Assembly: GCA_902604035.1 (NCBI GenBank)
Contig: CACKXG010000005.1
Span: 1 to 42,920 of the forward strand
Direction: 5' to 3'
DNA length: 42,920 nt
Source of the DNA: an uncultured Pelagibacteraceae bacterium
GTDB lineage: Bacteria > Pseudomonadota > Alphaproteobacteria > Pelagibacterales > Pelagibacteraceae
Shown: positions 25,996-36,841 of the stretch, one piece after another
Numbering within the stretch: the first letter of the stretch is position 1
Layout of the letters: each line of letters opens with the position of its first letter
Notes under the pieces: model-generated
The model's database searches: none
The model's input: the letters and a program-made list of their open reading frames with translations, nothing else
What the model was told of the DNA's origin: nothing
Translations under genes and position numbers: made by a program

Positions 25996-27000
25996 ATGAA
26001 ACCATTAAACAGAGTAATAACTAACAAAGATACCTCATTCAATCCTATATGGATAATGAGGCAAGCAGGTAGATATTTACCAGAATTTAGAAAAATTAGG
26101 AAAGAAAATCCTAACTTTATTAATCTATGTTTAAATGAAGACTTGTCTTCAGAAATAACTCTACAACCTCTTAGAAGATTTGATTTTGACGCAGCAATAA
26201 TTTTTTCAGATATTTTAATGCTTCCATATGGATTAGGTCAAAAAGTAGAATTTGAAAAAAACTTTGGTCCAAAATTGGGCGAATTAAATTTAAATGAAAT
26301 TGTAAAGACTGATGAAATCGATTTTGTAGAAAAAATACATCGTGTATATAAGGCAATTAAAAAAGTTAGCTCTAACACTAACCTTAAAAATAAAAATACT
26401 ATTGGTTTTATTGGCGCTCCATGGACATTATTAGTTTATATGATTAATCAGCAGTCTCCCAAAAAAAATTTGAAAAAAGATTTCTTTAAAGATGAGTTTT
26501 TAATAAATAGAATTTTATTAATTATTGAAAAATTTTTAAAAGTACATATCAAAAACCAAATTGATAATGGCGCAAACGTAATACAAATATTTGATAGCTG
26601 GGCAGGTTTATTAGAAGAAAAAGATTTACCCAACTATGTTTATGCCCCAACTTTAAATTTAGTAAACTTTGTAAAATCTTTAAATGTTCCAGTGATATGT
26701 TTCCCTAGAGAAATAAAAAATTATAAAGACTTTTGCGACATTGTTAAACCTGACGCTATAAGTATTGATTACAACGTTGATCCTAAAAAAATACTTAGAG
26801 ATATTAAAATACCTATTCAAGGCGGTTTAGACCCTAAAATTTTATTAACAGACAAAGAAACTTTGAAAAAGGAAGCCTCTAATTATTTGGAAATCTTTAA
26901 AGATCATCCATATATATTTAATCTTGGACATGGTATTTTGCCCGAAACTAATTCAGAAATGGTAGAAAATTTAATTAAAATTGTAAGAGATTTTAAATGA
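25996..27000 (+). CDS. hemE: Uroporphyrinogen decarboxylase
   Basis: A 334-residue TIM-barrel enzyme that removes four carboxyls from uroporphyrinogen III to give coproporphyrinogen. The substrate-binding WIMRQAGRYLPEFRKIR (residues 19-35) is the family signature. FDAAIIFSDILMLPYGLG, GFIGAPWTLLVYM, QIFDSWAGLL, QGGLDPKIL and FNLGHGILPET follow in the expected order. It begins a run of plus-strand haem genes and overlaps hemH by four bases. Confidence 0.98.
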   Translation: MKPLNRVITNKDTSFNPIWIMRQAGRYLPEFRKIRKENPNFINLCLNEDLSSEITLQPLRRFDFDAAIIFSDILMLPYGLGQKVEFEKNFGPKLGELNLNEIVKTDEIDFVEKIHRVYKAIKKVSSNTNLKNKNTIGFIGAPWTLLVYMINQQSPKKNLKKDFFKDEFLINRILLIIEKFLKVHIKNQIDNGANVIQIFDSWAGLLEEKDLPNYVYAPTLNLVNFVKSLNVPVICFPREIKNYKDFCDIVKPDAISIDYNVDPKKILRDIKIPIQGGLDPKILLTDKETLKKEASNYLEIFKDHPYIFNLGHGILPETNSEMVENLIKIVRDFK

Positions 27001-27992
27001 TTGAAAAAAATCATCCTCCTATAAAGTTTGGTAAAACAGGCGTACTCATAATTAATTTAGGCACGCCAGATTCTACTAATTGGTTTGATATAAGAAAATA
27101 TTTAAGAGAATTTCTTTCCGACAGAAGGGTTATCGAGGTAAATCCATTAGTCTGGCAAATTATTTTGAATTTGTTTATTTTAAATCTCAGACCCTCGAAA
27201 ACCGCTAAAGCTTATAAAGAAATTTGGATGAAAGATGAAAATATGTCGCCACTTCTTTATTATACAAAAAAACAAAGTGAGAAAATTTCAAACGTACTGT
27301 CAAAAGAAAACATTATTATAGATTTTGCTATGAGATATGGAAATCCTAGTATTAAAAGCAAGATTCATAAATTGCACAAAATGGGTTGTGAAAACTTAGT
27401 GATACTTCCTCTTTATCCTCAGTACGCAGCAGCCACTACGGCAACAGTTTGCGATGAGGTTTACAGAACTTTAATGAAAATGAGGTGGCAACCCTCTTTA
27501 AAAATAATTCCTCACTACGAATCCGACCAACTTTACATTGGTGCTCTTGTTAATTCGATTAATAAAAAAATAAAAGAAATAAATTGGAAACCAGATCTAA
27601 TTATAGCCTCTTATCACGGGATACCAAAAAAATATTTTGACAAGGGTGATCCTTATCATTGTTATTGTCACAAAACGACAAGACTTATTTCAGAAAAATT
27701 CACTTCAATTGAAATTAAAACTACATTTCAGTCAAGGTTTGGTCCACAAGAATGGCTTCAGCCATATACTGACAAGACTTTAGAAAATTTACCCGTAGAA
27801 GGTGTTAAAAACGTTCTTACAATCTGTCCAGGCTTTGCATCTGATTGTGTAGAAACCCTAGAGGAAATACAAATTCAAGCTAAAGAAAGCTTTTTAAAAT
27901 CCGGAGGAGAAAATTTTGATATGGTTCCTTGCTTAAATGATAATGATGATCACATCCTTTTATTAAAATCCTTAATTGAAAGAAATATTTAA
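26997..27992 (+). CDS. hemH: Ferrochelatase
   Basis: A 331-residue enzyme that inserts ferrous iron into protoporphyrin IX. LIINLGTPDSTNWFDIRKYLREFLSDRRVIE (read in parts), the MRYGNPSI block, LPLYPQYAAATTATVCDEV, the catalytic His in IASYHGIPKKYFDKGD, SRFGPQEWLQPYT, and the metal-path acids of PGFASDCVETLEEI are all present. It lies between hemE and hemJ, so three late haem steps are encoded together. Confidence 0.98.
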   Translation: MIEKNHPPIKFGKTGVLIINLGTPDSTNWFDIRKYLREFLSDRRVIEVNPLVWQIILNLFILNLRPSKTAKAYKEIWMKDENMSPLLYYTKKQSEKISNVLSKENIIIDFAMRYGNPSIKSKIHKLHKMGCENLVILPLYPQYAAATTATVCDEVYRTLMKMRWQPSLKIIPHYESDQLYIGALVNSINKKIKEINWKPDLIIASYHGIPKKYFDKGDPYHCYCHKTTRLISEKFTSIEIKTTFQSRFGPQEWLQPYTDKTLENLPVEGVKNVLTICPGFASDCVETLEEIQIQAKESFLKSGGENFDMVPCLNDNDDHILLLKSLIERNI

Positions 27993-27995
27993 TTT

Positions 27996-28430
27996 ATGAA
28001 CTCATATTTATTATTTAAATCTTTGCATTTGATTGCGGTTATTTCTTGGATGGCCGGTCTTTTGTATCTTCCTAGAATTTTTGTTTACCACGTTGAAAAT
28101 AAAGAAAAAAAAGAAGCAACAGATATTTTTGAAGTTATGGAAAGAAGGTTATTTTACTACATTATGCGTCCTGCAATGATTTTTACATGGGTTTTTGGAT
28201 TGGTATTAATTTATCTCAATGGAATAGATATTTTTTCTCAATTATGGTTTCAGATAAAAATTGTCTTAATAATTTTGTTATCAGCCTACAATGATTATTT
28301 AGGGAAATGTCTCGTTGCTTTAAAAAATTCTACAAACACCAGATCTGCAAAATTCTTTAGGATTGTTAACGAAATACCCACAGTTATCTTAATTATCGTT
28401 GTATTTTTAGTTATTTTTAAGCCAATCTAG
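27996..28430 (+). CDS. hemJ: Protoporphyrinogen oxidase HemJ
   Basis: A 144-residue membrane protein with four predicted helices, the HemJ (UPF0093) type of protoporphyrinogen IX oxidase that replaces HemG/HemY in most alphaproteobacteria. His11 in FKSLHLIAVISWMAGLLYLPRIFVYHVE (read in parts) is the conserved haem/substrate-linked residue, and MERRLFYYIMRPAMIFTW and WFQIKIVLIILLSAYNDYLGK follow. It starts three bases after hemH, so it is surely co-transcribed. Confidence 0.95.
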   Translation: MNSYLLFKSLHLIAVISWMAGLLYLPRIFVYHVENKEKKEATDIFEVMERRLFYYIMRPAMIFTWVFGLVLIYLNGIDIFSQLWFQIKIVLIILLSAYNDYLGKCLVALKNSTNTRSAKFFRIVNEIPTVILIIVVFLVIFKPI

Positions 28431-28496
28431 GGTTGAAATAACAACAGCAGTATATATATTAGAATTGTCTGATAATTCCTTATCAAAAAATTAATC

Positions 28497-29765
28497 ATGA
28501 ATATCCAAGAACTAAAACTAAAATCATCTGAACAGCTCATTACTCAAGCTGAGGAACTAGGTATAGAAAATGCCAGCACACTGAGAAAGCAAGAAATACT
28601 TTTTGCTATTCTAAAAAAAGTCGCTGAAAAAGAGGAAATTACTGGCGTAGGTGTTTTGCAATTACTACAGGATGGCTTTGGTTTTTTAAGAGCAATGGAA
28701 TCAAACTATCTTCCAGGACCGGATGATATTTATGTTAGCCCAAGTCAGATTAGAAAATTTGGTTTGAGAACCGGTGATACTGTTGAAGGACCGGTAAGAG
28801 CTCCTAAAGAAGGCGAAAGGTATTTTGCATTATTACAAGTTAGTAAGATTAATTTTGAAGAACCAGAAAAGGCAAGACACAAAATTGCATTTGATAACTT
28901 AACTCCACTTTATCCAGACAAACAATTGGTGATGGAAGTTGAAACTACTAAAGTCGAAAAAAAACAAGACTTAACCCCAAGACTTATTGATCTAGTTAGT
29001 CCAATTGGTAAAGGACAAAGATCTATAATCATTTCTCCACCTAAAGCTGGAAAAACAATGATTTTACAAAGTATAGCAAACTCAATAGCAAAAAATTATC
29101 CTGAATGTTATCTTATGGTGCTGTTGATTGATGAACGTCCAGAGGAAGTAACAGACATGCAAAGAACTGTAAAAGGTGAAGTAATCAGCTCTACTTTTGA
29201 TGAACCAGCTCAAAGGCACGTGGCAGTTGCTGAGATGGTTATTGAAAAAGCAAAAAGACTAACTGAGCACAAAAAAGATGTTATTATATTATTGGACTCT
29301 ATTACCAGATTAGGAAGAGCATATAATGCGGTAATACCTAGTTCTGGCAAGGTTCTAACCGGAGGTGTTGATGCAAATGCACTTCAGAGACCAAAAAGAT
29401 TTTTCGGAGCGGCCAGAAATATCGAAGAAGGTGGTTCATTAACAATAATTTCTACAGCTTTAATTGATACAGGAAGCAGAATGGATGAAGTAATTTTCGA
29501 AGAATTTAAAGGAACAGGTAATAGTGAAACAATACTAGATAGAAAAATTGCAGATAAAAGAATATACCCAGCAATTGATATAACAAAATCAGGCACAAGA
29601 AGAGAGGAATTATTGTTTGATAAAAATGATTTACAAAAAATGAACGTGCTTAGAAGAATAATTGCGCCAATGGGAACAATGGATGCTATCGAATTCATAA
29701 ATTCAAAATTAAAAGATACAAAAAATAATGCTGAGTTTTTTAATTCAATGAACAAACCTACATAA
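28497..29765 (+). CDS. rho: Transcription termination factor Rho
   Basis: A 422-residue hexameric RNA helicase. An N-terminal helical domain ([18 protein letters not shown]) is followed by the OB-fold RNA-binding region with [23 protein letters not shown] (about residues 60-82, read in parts). Walker A is SPPKAGKTM (about 180-188), Walker [15 protein letters not shown] (about 263-276), and the secondary RNA-binding Q/R loops are in [27 protein letters not shown] (read in parts). The 66-base gap upstream has a weak hairpin (GAATT...AATTC, 28462-28478) and may hold its promoter. With few intrinsic terminators seen in this window, Rho is probably important here. Confidence 0.98.
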   Translation: MNIQELKLKSSEQLITQAEELGIENASTLRKQEILFAILKKVAEKEEITGVGVLQLLQDGFGFLRAMESNYLPGPDDIYVSPSQIRKFGLRTGDTVEGPVRAPKEGERYFALLQVSKINFEEPEKARHKIAFDNLTPLYPDKQLVMEVETTKVEKKQDLTPRLIDLVSPIGKGQRSIIISPPKAGKTMILQSIANSIAKNYPECYLMVLLIDERPEEVTDMQRTVKGEVISSTFDEPAQRHVAVAEMVIEKAKRLTEHKKDVIILLDSITRLGRAYNAVIPSSGKVLTGGVDANALQRPKRFFGAARNIEEGGSLTIISTALIDTGSRMDEVIFEEFKGTGNSETILDRKIADKRIYPAIDITKSGTRREELLFDKNDLQKMNVLRRIIAPMGTMDAIEFINSKLKDTKNNAEFFNSMNKPT

Positions 29766-29803
29766 ATTAAATACTCTTTTGTTGAGTTTATTTTAAAAGG
29801 TTT

Positions 29804-31480
29804 ATGAAAATAAATACACAAGAAGTAGCTAAACTTTTTCAAGAAAAAAAATATTCAGAATTAATTTTCTTTTTGGAGTCATTTCCTGAAAAATTACCAT
29901 CAGAAATATTAAATATATTGGCTATTTCAAGATTATTAAGAAAAAAGGATGAAGAGTCACTGAGTAAAGCACTTGGTGAGTTCAAAGAAGTTTATACTAG
30001 AGAAAAACACACACAAACGGGATTAAACGGTTTAATTAATTTTTTTAATTCTGCTGCTGATTTTTATGATTATTTGGGTTACCAAGATACATCTAATCGT
30101 GCAACGGGTTATTTAAAAGAGAGTGTTGTTTTTTTTAAGGAAGCCGAGAGTTATTTTGGCTATGAAAAAAGACTTGTTTCTGTAGCTATAAGAGTATTTA
30201 AAAGGCTTAATGATTTAGATACTATTTTAGAGTTTTATAAAAAATTACACGAAAAGGGAGATAGCACTTTATCTATATTCTCTTCATGGATCTTCTTTAA
30301 TAATTACAAATACAACTGGGAACAGAAAGATTTTTTAAGTTATTCAAAATTATTAGAAAATTATTGTCCAAATATTCCTAAAGATAAAATATATGATATC
30401 CCTAATAATAAAAATTCAAAAATAAAGATTGGTTTTTTATCCTCAGATATAAATAAAGCGCATTCCATAACTTTTTTTTTAAAAACAGTTCTTGATTCGT
30501 ATGATAAAGAAAAATATGAAACATATTTATTTTTGAACAGCAATGTTGAAGATGAGGGCACTAAATTATTTAAAAAATATGTAGATCATTCAATTAATAT
30601 ATCTCAGCTAAATGATATTGATTGTATCAACTTAATTAGAAAAGAAAATTTAGATATGATTTTTGACCTAATGGGCGTTACCTCAACAAATAGGATTGCT
30701 CTATTTAAAAATAGAATAGCCAAAATCCAAATATCCTGGTTAGGATACTGTAACACCACAGGTATTAATAATATGGATTATTTAATATCAGATAAAAATT
30801 TAATCTACGAAGATGAACATGCTTTGTATTCTGAAAAGATATTGTATTTACCAAATATTTGGAATTGTCATGCAGGTCTGAATTTTGAAAGAAATCATTC
30901 GCCAGCACCATCAATTTCAAATAAATTCATCACTTTTGGATCTTTTAATAATTTTAATAAAATTAATGAAAATGTTTTAAAAACCTGGGCAATTATTTTA
31001 AAAAATATAAATGGTTCAAAGTTAATATTAAAATCTTCTACTAAAAAAGAAACTGAAATATTCAAAAATACTTTAAAAAAATTTGATGTTTTGAATTCTG
31101 TAGTATTTCTTCCTACTGCTAAATTTTTTCAAGATCATTTAAAATTATATGAGAATGTTGATATTGCTCTAGATACATTCCCTTATAACGGAGTTACCAC
31201 TTCATTTGAAGCAATATGGATGGGTGTTCCGGTTATAACAATGAAAGGATATAATTTTAATTCGAGATGTGGAGAGTCTATTAATAAAAATATTCAAATG
31301 AAAAACCTTATAGCTCAAAATGAAGAAGAGTATATATCAATTGCTACCAATTTATCTCGTAATAAAAATCAACTTATAGAAGTAAGAAAAAAATTATTTG
31401 ATAATGCACTTTCAAGTCCCTTATTTAATAAAAAAGAGTTTAATAAAAACTTTTTTGAGCTAATAGATAAAGTAAAGTAA
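29804..31480 (+). CDS. O-GlcNAc-transferase-like glycosyltransferase (GT41)
   Basis: A 558-residue protein. The first ~200 residues are helical without clear TPR consensus. The rest is an OGT/SPINDLY catalytic region: [20 protein letters not shown] with the His of the H-loop, [47 protein letters not shown] (read in parts), [24 protein letters not shown], and the sugar-nucleotide site [27 protein letters not shown] followed by SRCGESI. It may transfer a UDP-sugar to Ser/Thr or to a glycan in the cytoplasm; donor and acceptor are unknown. It lies convergent to a second GT41 gene, 28 bases between the stops, in the rho-mnmE interval. Confidence 0.85.
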   Translation: MKINTQEVAKLFQEKKYSELIFFLESFPEKLPSEILNILAISRLLRKKDEESLSKALGEFKEVYTREKHTQTGLNGLINFFNSAADFYDYLGYQDTSNRATGYLKESVVFFKEAESYFGYEKRLVSVAIRVFKRLNDLDTILEFYKKLHEKGDSTLSIFSSWIFFNNYKYNWEQKDFLSYSKLLENYCPNIPKDKIYDIPNNKNSKIKIGFLSSDINKAHSITFFLKTVLDSYDKEKYETYLFLNSNVEDEGTKLFKKYVDHSINISQLNDIDCINLIRKENLDMIFDLMGVTSTNRIALFKNRIAKIQISWLGYCNTTGINNMDYLISDKNLIYEDEHALYSEKILYLPNIWNCHAGLNFERNHSPAPSISNKFITFGSFNNFNKINENVLKTWAIILKNINGSKLILKSSTKKETEIFKNTLKKFDVLNSVVFLPTAKFFQDHLKLYENVDIALDTFPYNGVTTSFEAIWMGVPVITMKGYNFNSRCGESINKNIQMKNLIAQNEEEYISIATNLSRNKNQLIEVRKKLFDNALSSPLFNKKEFNKNFFELIDKVK

Positions 31481-31508
31481 AGTAAACTTAATTTTTTAAA
31501 AAATAATA

Positions 31509-33440
31509 CTATTGATATAAAATTTTAGTATAAATTTTTTCCAAATCATTAGTAAATGTCTCACTGTCAAATAATTTATGTGTATTTACTTTATTTTTTA
31601 AATGTTTTTTCAAATTTTTTATTTCCTGAATATTGTTTGCTAAAAATATAGCTTTGTTTTCATAATCTTTAATATTTGAAGTAATTAGATTTTCCAAACC
31701 AATATTTGTTAGAATACTACTAGCGACTCTTGAAGGAAAAGATTTTCCTTTTAAAGTTAATATAGGAACCCCCGCTCTAATTGATTCACTGGCAGTCGTA
31801 TGAGCATTATATGGAAATGTATCAAGAAATAAGTCTATAAAATTAAGCCTTTTAAGGTGGTCCTTTAATGGAATTCTTTTAGCAAAGATAATTCTTTCCC
31901 TATTTACTCCTTGTGTTTCAGCTTCCTTCCATAAATTTTGTTTTCCTAATTCTTTATTTTGTAATAACCATAAAACACTAGACTCACATTTTTTTAGAAT
32001 ATTCATCCATCTTTTATAAATTGTAGGGGTGATTTTGTAACTATTATTGAAACAAGCAAAAATAAATTTATCCTCGGGTAAACCTAAATCTTTTTTATTT
32101 AAGTTTTTATCTGAAACTTCAATTATCTTTTGATTTGCTTGGTAGCAATTTGGTAAATATATTACCTTTTCTGAAAAATATTTCTTATTTTCTTCAGGTA
32201 TAACAATTTTATCTGCGATTATATAGTCATAGTACTCTGAACCCATTGTACCTGGATAACCCAAATAATTTATTTGTTTTGTTGCTAATTGGTTAAAGAA
32301 AATATTATTCCTAGCATTTAGTGTATGACCAGTTAAGTTAACTGCAATATCTAATTTTAGTTCTTTACATAATGAACTTATTTTAGAATCTGACATTTGT
32401 GATATATCAATAAATTTATCAAAATGCTTTTTGACTTTTTCAGTCCACTCATCTTTAATAGGACCTATATTAAATCCATAAATTTTAAATTCAGATTTGT
32501 TATGGTTTTTGAAAACATCTAAAATTAAATGCATTACAGGATGATTATGAAATTCAGCTGAGAAATATCCAATAATTATTTTGTCATTTTTAAAATTATT
32601 TTTTTGTTTTCGTGGAGTTAAAGAATGTTCCTTTAAAAAAAGTTCTGTGATTCTTTTTTGTTGATCAGGGTCGTCTATTAACGAAGCGTGTATAAAAGGA
32701 TTGATTGTTTTTTTTTTCATCTTGATATCATTATTAATCAATTTAATTTCTTTTTCATAATCCTTCCAATCATGTAGTGCCATTTTGGCATTTAATCTCT
32801 TCCCTTTCACGTAGTCTAAATTTTCATTAATTTTTAAAGCGATATTATAATCCTCAATTGCGTTTTCAAAATCATCAAAATATAACTGGAGTAACTCACC
32901 CCTATTACTATATGCTTCAGCAAAATTTGTATTTAATTCTATAGCCTTAGTATAATTATTCCTTGCAAGAGTATATTTTTTTAAACTACTAAAAATATTT
33001 CCTAGATTATTATAAATTTTGTAATCATTAGGTTTTAATTTGATACAAATTTCCAGATATTTTATTGCTTCACTGAATTTAGAAATATTTTTTAAAGCTA
33101 CAGCCTTATTTAGGTTAGCATCAAAATAATTTTTTTTTAAAGATAAAGCTTTGTCGTAATCTTTTATTGCATTTAAATAATCGCCTTTCTCTGAAAAAAT
33201 AACTCCTCTGCTATTATAACTTTCTGGAAAAACATTATTTATTTTTATAGATATGTCTAAACATTCCTTTGCTTTCTTGAAATTTTTTAGTTGAACATAA
33301 GTTGTTCCAAGCAAATACAGTAAATTACTATTTTTTGAATTAGTTTTTAGTAACTTTAAATAAATTACTTGTGCTTCTTTAATTTTACCATTTATATGAA
33401 GTTTTTTAGCTTCTTCGAATAACAATTCTTCAGACTGCAT
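31509..33440 (-). CDS. TPR-containing O-GlcNAc-transferase-like protein (SPINDLY type, GT41)
   Basis: A 643-residue protein. Residues ~5-215 contain about six tetratricopeptide repeats (for example YNSRGVIFSEKGDYLNAIKDYDKAL and YNNLGNIFSSLKKYTLARNNYTKAI, read in parts). The catalytic half shows IIGYFSAEFHNHPVMHL (H-loop), DIAVNLTGHTLNARNNIFFNQLATKQINYLGYPGTMGSEYYDYIIAD (read in parts), FIFACFNNSYKITPTIYKRW, and LFLDTFPYNAHTTASESIRAGVPILTL with SRVASSIL. The domain order matches bacterial OGT homologs. It is a paralog of its convergent neighbour, but with true TPRs. Substrate is unknown. Confidence 0.9.
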   Translation of the reverse strand: MQSEELLFEEAKKLHINGKIKEAQVIYLKLLKTNSKNSNLLYLLGTTYVQLKNFKKAKECLDISIKINNVFPESYNSRGVIFSEKGDYLNAIKDYDKALSLKKNYFDANLNKAVALKNISKFSEAIKYLEICIKLKPNDYKIYNNLGNIFSSLKKYTLARNNYTKAIELNTNFAEAYSNRGELLQLYFDDFENAIEDYNIALKINENLDYVKGKRLNAKMALHDWKDYEKEIKLINNDIKMKKKTINPFIHASLIDDPDQQKRITELFLKEHSLTPRKQKNNFKNDKIIIGYFSAEFHNHPVMHLILDVFKNHNKSEFKIYGFNIGPIKDEWTEKVKKHFDKFIDISQMSDSKISSLCKELKLDIAVNLTGHTLNARNNIFFNQLATKQINYLGYPGTMGSEYYDYIIADKIVIPEENKKYFSEKVIYLPNCYQANQKIIEVSDKNLNKKDLGLPEDKFIFACFNNSYKITPTIYKRWMNILKKCESSVLWLLQNKELGKQNLWKEAETQGVNRERIIFAKRIPLKDHLKRLNFIDLFLDTFPYNAHTTASESIRAGVPILTLKGKSFPSRVASSILTNIGLENLITSNIKDYENKAIFLANNIQEIKNLKKHLKNKVNTHKLFDSETFTNDLEKIYTKILYQ

Positions 33441-33520
33441 GTCAAAATATAATAAATTTATTTGATTAAAAATTTATAATATTTATTCGTTCATGTAAGG
33501 TGTATATTTAAAAAATATTT

Positions 33521-34852
33521 ATGACTATTTATGCTTTATCAAGTGGACCAGGAGTATCTGGTATTGCTGTAATAAGAATTTCTGGACAAGAAACTTCCAA
33601 GGTTATTGAATTATTAACTCGTAAAAGTCTGCCAAAACCCAGAGTAGCAACACTTAGAAAAATCAATAAAATCAACACTTCTGAGCTAGTTGATGAAGGT
33701 GTAATACTATGGTTTCCAGGGCCTGAGAGCTACACAGGTGAAGATATGGCTGAAATACATGTTCATGGGAGTAAAGCCGTTGTCGATGCTTTACATTCCT
33801 GTCTTTCAGATATTGAAAATTGTAGATTAGCTGAACCAGGTGAATTTACAAAACTAGCTTTTCAAAATGGAAAAATAAATTTACTCAAAGCTGAAAGTAT
33901 TGCTGATTTAATTTCTGCAGAAACTGAAATTCAAAGACAACAAGCTATTAAAATCATGAATGGAAAATCAGCAGACCAATTTAATTTTTTAAGAGAAAAA
34001 CTTTTAAAAATTTTATCCCATGTCGAGGCTAAAATTGATTTTCCCGAAGAAGATTTGCCGAATAATATTTTAGAAGAGATTAAAATAACTGCAGATGAAG
34101 CAATAAAAAAAATTAAAAGAATATTAAATGATCAAAAAGTTGGAGAAAGAATTAGAGAAGGGTTTAAAATTGCTATCCTAGGACCCACTAATGCTGGCAA
34201 ATCTAGTTTGATGAATCATTTATCTAATAGAGATGTTGCAATAGTGTCCGAGATTGCTGGTACTACTAGAGATGTAATCGAAACACATCTTAATATAGAT
34301 GGCTATCCTGTTATAATCTCTGATACAGCTGGCATAAGAGATTCTAAAGATGAGATCGAAAAGAAAGGAATTAGATTAACCTTAAATAGAGCAGAAGAAG
34401 CAGATCTAAAACTTGTTGTAGTAGATGTAAAAAACCTTGATTTTAGTAACATTTTGAAGGATTTGTTACATGAAAATGCAATTTTAGTTATAAATAAGTC
34501 TGATCTTTTAGAAAAAGATATTGATCCAGAAATTAAAAAAACAAATCATGTTTTAATTTCAATAAAAGAAAATAAAAACATTGAAGAATTAATTTTAAAA
34601 ATAAAAAATGATTTAAAAAACAAATTTATTACAAGTGATGATATTTTAATTACAAGAGAGAGACACAGACAACATCTGCAACAGTGTTTGGATCATCTAA
34701 ATAACTTTAATAAAAAAAAAGAAATCGAAGATTTTGATAAAGCTGCAGAAGATTTAAGATTAGCTACTAGACATTTAGGTATGATAGTTGGAAAAGTTGA
34801 TGTAGAGGAGATATTAGGTAGTATTTTCAATGATTTTTGTATCGGCAAGTAA
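33521..34852 (+). CDS. mnmE: tRNA modification GTPase MnmE
   Basis: A 443-residue GTPase that with MnmG makes cmnm5U34 in tRNAs. The N-terminal folate-binding domain is marked by TIYALSSGPGVSGIAVIRISG and EPGEFTKLAFQNGKINL. The G domain has GPTNAGKSS (about residues 221-229), DVAIVSEIAGTTRDVIE, SDTAGIRDSKDEIEKKGI and NKSD. It ends in the conserved FCIGK with the functional Cys. A TATATT-like box lies about 13 bases before the ATG. mnmE normally follows rho; here two glycosyltransferase genes intervene. Confidence 0.98.
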   Translation: MTIYALSSGPGVSGIAVIRISGQETSKVIELLTRKSLPKPRVATLRKINKINTSELVDEGVILWFPGPESYTGEDMAEIHVHGSKAVVDALHSCLSDIENCRLAEPGEFTKLAFQNGKINLLKAESIADLISAETEIQRQQAIKIMNGKSADQFNFLREKLLKILSHVEAKIDFPEEDLPNNILEEIKITADEAIKKIKRILNDQKVGERIREGFKIAILGPTNAGKSSLMNHLSNRDVAIVSEIAGTTRDVIETHLNIDGYPVIISDTAGIRDSKDEIEKKGIRLTLNRAEEADLKLVVVDVKNLDFSNILKDLLHENAILVINKSDLLEKDIDPEIKKTNHVLISIKENKNIEELILKIKNDLKNKFITSDDILITRERHRQHLQQCLDHLNNFNKKKEIEDFDKAAEDLRLATRHLGMIVGKVDVEEILGSIFNDFCIGK

Positions 34853-34884
34853 TACACTATTTTGCTGGTTTTTTGCACCTTTTT

Positions 34885-34917
34885 CATCAATAAACGTTGA
34901 TAAATATGGCTTATTTA
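34885..34917. repeat. Two adjacent inverted repeats upstream of mnmG
   Basis: In the 117-base mnmE-mnmG gap, ATCAA-TAAACG-TTGAT (34885-34900) abuts ATAAATA-TGGCT-TATTTAT (34899-34917), a perfect 7-base inverted repeat, followed by an A-rich run. They may form hairpins ending the mnmE message or bind a regulator. The rest of the gap holds only the mnmG promoter. Confidence 0.4.
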
Positions 34918-34945
34918 TAAAAAATTAAGCTTATCTTGTAAATTA

Positions 34946-34951
34946 TATAAT
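34946..34951 (+). promoter_or_regulatory. -10 box TATAAT of mnmG
   Basis: A perfect TATAAT lies 18 bases before the mnmG ATG, predicting a leader of about 11-12 bases. It probably drives the mnmG-rsmG-parA-parB run. No good -35 is seen. Confidence 0.5.
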
Positions 34952-34969
34952 CACATATAGATTTGGATT

Positions 34970-36841
34970 ATGAAAAATGATTTGTCATTTGATGTAGTCG
35001 TAATTGGAGGTGGACATGCGGGATGTGAAGCTGCAGCAGCTTCTGCTCGACTTGGAGTGGATACTGCCCTATTTACTCACAAAATAGAAACTATTGGTGA
35101 GATGTCTTGTAACCCTGCAATAGGTGGTTTGGGTAAAGGCCATTTAGTTAGAGAAATAGATGCTCTTGACGGTGTTATGGGAGATGTTGCAGATAAATCA
35201 GGTATACAATTTAGATTATTAAATAGAAGTAGAGGACCAGCAGTCAGAGGACCACGAACTCAATCAGACAGATCATTATATCGAAAGTATATGCAAGAAA
35301 AATTGCTAAACTATTGTAATTTAAGCATTTTTTCCGATTCAGTAATTAAGTTTATTTTTGATAAAAATGCAATAAGTGGATTTGAAACCAAAGAGGGAAA
35401 GAAAGTTCTATCCAATAAGATAATACTCACAACAGGGACTTTTTTAAATGGTTTGATACATATAGGCGATGAAAGAACTCCAGCAGGTAGATACGACGAA
35501 AAACCTTCTACGGGTTTGAGTGAGCAATTAGCAAAATATAATTTTAAAATTGGAAGATTAAAAACCGGAACCCCACCAAGATTAGATTCAAGGACAATTA
35601 ATTTTGAAAACTTAGAGGTACAATTTGCAGATGATGATCCTTATTTTTTTTCATTCCTAACAAAAAAAAATTTAAATAAACAAGTGTCATGTAGAATGAC
35701 ATATACAAATGAGAAGGTTCATAAAATTATAGAGAAGAATTTATCAAAGAGTGCTATGTACTCAGGTAGTATAAAAGGAGTAGGTCCAAGATATTGTCCA
35801 TCAATAGAAGATAAAATAGTAAAATTTGCAGATAAAGTTCGTCATCAGATATTTTTAGAACCTGAGGGTCTAAATGATCACACAATTTACCCAAATGGTA
35901 TCTCAACATCACTTCCAGCTGATGTGCAACAAGAAATATGTAATAATATCAATGGCTTAGAAAATGTTACAATATTAAGACCAGGATATGCAATCGAATA
36001 TGACTATGTAGATCCACGTGAACTATTCTTAACCCTTGAAACTAAGAAGATAAGCAATCTTTATCTCGCTGGCCAGATTAATGGAACTACAGGATACGAA
36101 GAAGCTGCTGCGCAGGGCCTGATAGCAGGAATAAATGCTGCTTTGTCCGTAAAAAAATTAGAACCTTTCATACTTGATAGATCTGACGCCTACATTGGAG
36201 TAATGATTGATGATTTGGTGACCAAAGGGGTAGCTGAGCCATACAGAATGTTTACATCAAGAGCAGAATATCGATTGAGTTTGAGATCAGATAATGCTGA
36301 CCAAAGATTAACTGCTAAGGGAATAGATATTGGTTTAATTGCTGATCAGAGAAAAGCTGCATATTTAAGTAAATTTAAACAAATCAGTCAAATTAATATA
36401 AAAATGCGCGAATCCAAGATTTCACCATCAAAAGCCCAAAAATTTGGAATAAAAATAGCTAAAGACGGAATATTGAGATCATCTAGTGAAGTTTTAACTC
36501 AAAAAGGGGTAAATATGAGTAAAATTAGAGAAATATGGTCAGATATACCTTTTTTCAATAAAGAAATTGATGAACAAGTGGAAATTAACGCACATTACAG
36601 AGGATATTTAAAGAAACAAAAAGCAGATATTTTAGCATTTAAGAGGGACGAAAACTTAATTATTCCAGATAAAATCAATTATGATGAGCTATCAGGTTTA
36701 TCCAATGAGGTAAAAGCAAAATTTAGGGAAATAAAGCCCAAAACAATGGGTCAAGCTCTAAGAATTGACGGAATAACTCCTGCTGCTGTATATATTTTGT
36801 TGTCACATGTCAAAAGAAAGTCTATTAAGCATATAGCTTAA
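34970..36841 (+). CDS. mnmG: tRNA uridine-5-carboxymethylaminomethyl modification enzyme MnmG (GidA)
   Basis: A 623-residue FAD protein, partner of MnmE. The FAD Rossmann motif is [21 protein letters not shown] near the N-terminus (read in parts). The family signatures are [24 protein letters not shown] (read in parts) and [20 protein letters not shown], then [12 protein letters not shown] and [21 protein letters not shown] (read in parts). The C-terminal helical domain binds MnmE and tRNA. The stop overlaps the rsmG ATG (TAATGG). Confidence 0.98.
   Translation: MKNDLSFDVVVIGGGHAGCEAAAASARLGVDTALFTHKIETIGEMSCNPAIGGLGKGHLVREIDALDGVMGDVADKSGIQFRLLNRSRGPAVRGPRTQSDRSLYRKYMQEKLLNYCNLSIFSDSVIKFIFDKNAISGFETKEGKKVLSNKIILTTGTFLNGLIHIGDERTPAGRYDEKPSTGLSEQLAKYNFKIGRLKTGTPPRLDSRTINFENLEVQFADDDPYFFSFLTKKNLNKQVSCRMTYTNEKVHKIIEKNLSKSAMYSGSIKGVGPRYCPSIEDKIVKFADKVRHQIFLEPEGLNDHTIYPNGISTSLPADVQQEICNNINGLENVTILRPGYAIEYDYVDPRELFLTLETKKISNLYLAGQINGTTGYEEAAAQGLIAGINAALSVKKLEPFILDRSDAYIGVMIDDLVTKGVAEPYRMFTSRAEYRLSLRSDNADQRLTAKGIDIGLIADQRKAAYLSKFKQISQINIKMRESKISPSKAQKFGIKIAKDGILRSSSEVLTQKGVNMSKIREIWSDIPFFNKEIDEQVEINAHYRGYLKKQKADILAFKRDENLIIPDKINYDELSGLSNEVKAKFREIKPKTMGQALRIDGITPAAVYILLSHVKRKSIKHIA

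Noticed and set aside
29384-29842. A 152-codon minus-strand open frame
   Set aside because: It is antisense to the end of rho and crosses into the next gene; Ser/Ile/Leu-rich shadow composition.
36010-36025. Possible second parS around CCACGTGAAC in mnmG
   Set aside because: Only the central CACGTG and a few flanking bases match; the palindrome is not kept.
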